Shown here: positions 25,306-26,933 of the stretch, in pieces | Layout of the letters: each line of letters begins with the position of its first letter | How positions within the stretch are numbered: position 1 is the stretch's first letter | Assembly: GCA_900313185.1 (NCBI GenBank) | Contig: OMQI01000037.1 | Span: 1-26,933, forward strand | Reading direction: 5' to 3' | Origin: an uncultured Rhodospirillaceae bacterium | GTDB lineage: Bacteria; Pseudomonadota; Alphaproteobacteria; RF32; CAG-239 | Length of the DNA stretch: 26,933 nucleotides | Notes under the pieces: generated by a model | Database searches by the model: none | Seen by the model: the letters and a program-made list of their open reading frames with translations, nothing else | What the model was told of the DNA's origin: nothing | Translations under genes and position numbers: made by a program

Positions 25306-26933
25306 TTATAACTCCTTTACAGATGTTACACCGGCAATACCACGAAGAGAAGACAACAACCCTCCGTTGTCTAAAGCATATCCGTTTTTCAATTGGATAC
25401 GAACGTCCCAATCACTCAGTTCCGGCTTTATATATATTTTGTAATTTCCGTAATGCTCGGCCGATAATGCTTCCCGAATCGGACGAATTGCTGAAACATC
25501 TTTAACCTCTATAATTAAACCTTTAGAATTATCAGTGATTTCCGCATCTAAGGTTCGTACCACATTAAAAATCATTTTCGGTGGTAAGTCGTCGTCGCCC
25601 GATTTTTCTATCTTAGCCTGTATATACAGAGGTAATCCGCTTTGCAACACCGACATACTTTGAGTATATGTATCACCGAAAACCAAACCTTCATACGAAG
25701 AAGATGAATCGGATAATTTAACTATCGCAAACGGCTTACCTTTTTTACTTATTTTTTTAGTAACCGATTGCACGCAACCGGCCAAATTTGCCACAACAGT
25801 ATCTCCGTTTTTAATGCCTTTAGTGGCTTCAGTATATGTTTTAATTCCCAAACGATCGACACTATCGGAATATACGCTTAACGGATGCGCAGAAAGATAA
25901 AATCCGATTGCGTCCGCTTCTTGTTGCAAACGCTCCAAATCAGGCCAATCCGGTGCTTCTCTTAATTTCACTTCCGAGGCAAGTTCCTGAACCCCGAATA
26001 ATGAAGATTGAGCACTGGTTTTCAATTCACACGCTGCAGACATATGGTTCAGTATATTTTCTATGTTTACATATAAACGATTACGATTAGAATCCAAACA
26101 ATCAAACGCCCCGGCTTTTATCAGAGCCTCCAATTGTTTGCGGTTCATTTGTTTGATATCTACACGATGAATAAAATCGGATATACTCTTAAACTTTCCG
26201 TTTTTTTCACGCTCTTCAGTCAAGGCACGCATACTCGCCTCTCCCACACCTTTTATACCGGTCAAGGCAAAGCGAATGTTTCCGTCTTCAACTTTAAACA
26301 AAGCATCGGAATTATTTATATCCGGCACCAAAACCTTAATTCCCATACGACGGACTTCATCAACATAAAATGAAATTTTATCGGTGTTGGCAATATCAAA
26401 ATCCATGATAGCACACATAAATTCCACCGGATAATGAGCTTTTAAATACGCTGTTTGGTAAGAAATCAGCGAATATGCCGCTGCATGCGATTTATTAAAA
26501 CCATACGAGGCAAATTTTTCCATCTGGTCAAAGATGGTTTTAGCAATTTCCCCGTCAATTCCTTTGGATACGGCTCCTTTTATGAACATTTCCCGTTGTT
26601 GCGGTATTTGGTCATGAAGTTTTTTACCCATAACTTTACGAAGTTTATCGGCACCACCTAACGTGTATCCGCCCAAGACTTGCGCAATTTTCATAACCTG
26701 TTCCTGATACACCATAATCCCGTATGTTTCATCAAGAATAGGTGCCAAATCAGGATGTAAATACTCTATTTTTTCAATACCATGCTTTCGATTAATAAAC
26801 AGCGGAATATTATCCATCGGCCCCGGACGATAGAGAGAAATAATGGCGATTAAGTCTTCAAAACGGTCCGGTTTTATTTGTTTCATCACGTCACGCATTC
26901 CGCCTGATTCAAATTGGAAAACCGCACTGGTAT
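25306..26933 (-). CDS. dnaE: DNA polymerase III alpha subunit, C-terminal part (partial, runs off the right edge)
   Basis: Catalytic subunit of the replicative polymerase. Only the C-terminal part of about 540 residues is in the window; the frame stays open to the last base and the N-terminal PHP and palm regions lie outside. The coding sequence upstream of the first visible Met reads TSAVFQFESGGMRDVM, matching the DnaE pattern AVFQ-ES-GM, so that Met is internal. Recognisable parts: ISLYRPGPMDN and RKHG, YQEQVMKIAQVLGGYTLGGAD, ASYGFNKSHAAAYSLISYQTAYLKAHYPVEFM, the tandem helix-hairpin-helix region, IGFYLSAHPL, and an OB-fold (NLAGCVQSVTKKISKKGKPFAIVKL). This is the Gram-negative DnaE1 type, not PolC. 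The downstream membrane-protein gene starts one base after its stop. Confidence 0.96.
   Translation of the reverse strand, partial: TSAVFQFESGGMRDVMKQIKPDRFEDLIAIISLYRPGPMDNIPLFINRKHGIEKIEYLHPDLAPILDETYGIMVYQEQVMKIAQVLGGYTLGGADKLRKVMGKKLHDQIPQQREMFIKGAVSKGIDGEIAKTIFDQMEKFASYGFNKSHAAAYSLISYQTAYLKAHYPVEFMCAIMDFDIANTDKISFYVDEVRRMGIKVLVPDINNSDALFKVEDGNIRFALTGIKGVGEASMRALTEEREKNGKFKSISDFIHRVDIKQMNRKQLEALIKAGAFDCLDSNRNRLYVNIENILNHMSAACELKTSAQSSLFGVQELASEVKLREAPDWPDLERLQQEADAIGFYLSAHPLSVYSDSVDRLGIKTYTEATKGIKNGDTVVANLAGCVQSVTKKISKKGKPFAIVKLSDSSSSYEGLVFGDTYTQSMSVLQSGLPLYIQAKIEKSGDDDLPPKMIFNVVRTLDAEITDNSKGLIIEVKDVSAIRPIREALSAEHYGNYKIYIKPELSDWDVRIQLKNGYALDNGGLLSSLRGIAGVTSVKEL

Noticed and set aside
26896..26898. 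ATG as the start of the polymerase gene
   Set aside because: The frame upstream continues with DnaE-like residues (AVFQFESGGM) to the window edge, so this Met is internal.

Overview
The window reads as a chromosomal segment of an AT-rich Gram-negative bacterium, most likely an alphaproteobacterium. It encodes an RND tripartite pump with an outer-membrane lipoprotein channel. rpoH lies directly downstream of a RluD-type pseudouridine synthase gene, a neighbourhood I associate with Alphaproteobacteria. There is also a VirD4-type coupling protein. TGA is used as a stop, genes are densely packed, and ATGA overlaps are frequent. No stretch longer than about 140 bases lacks a gene. No rRNA, tRNA, CRISPR array, integrase or transposase was seen. 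The genus cannot be named from sequence reading alone.

Layout. (1) 52-5870, minus strand: a tightly overlapping operon. In transcription order it encodes a ParA/FlhG-like ATPase with an altered Walker A, a membrane-anchored J-domain protein with a C-terminal SH3-like domain, tRNA-guanine transglycosylase (tgt), a LOG-family phosphoribohydrolase homologue and an ABC exporter half-transporter. (2) 6007-8128, plus strand: a periplasmic solute-binding-like protein, a GST-fold protein and a small lipoprotein, probably one operon diverging from region 1. (3) 8115-13748, minus strand: a complete RND efflux operon (adaptor, pump, outer-membrane factor). (4) 13811-15759, minus strand: rluD-type gene and rpoH. 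The rpoH promoter is readable and carries a perfect 16-bp palindrome across the predicted transcription start. (5) 15856-24359, plus strand: the most unusual part. It holds an acidic protein of unknown family, a 1069-residue unknown protein, two small-to-medium membrane proteins sharing a homologous two-helix N-terminal module, and a VirD4-type ATPase. It ends at a clean bidirectional hairpin terminator. (6) 24411-26933, minus strand: a six-helix membrane protein and the C-terminal half of dnaE, which runs off the right edge.

How the parts fit. Regions 1, 3, 4 and 6 look like core chromosomal functions: tRNA modification, envelope export, heat-shock sigma factor and replication. Region 5 looks like a dedicated secretion-coupling module. 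The VirD4-like ATPase would be the motor, and the two related two-helix proteins may be partners of its membrane domain. The large soluble proteins upstream are candidate cargo, chaperones or adaptors. No VirB channel genes, relaxase or mobilisation genes lie nearby, so the channel must be encoded elsewhere or the ATPase does something else. These functional assignments for region 5, apart from the VirD4 family call itself, are inference.
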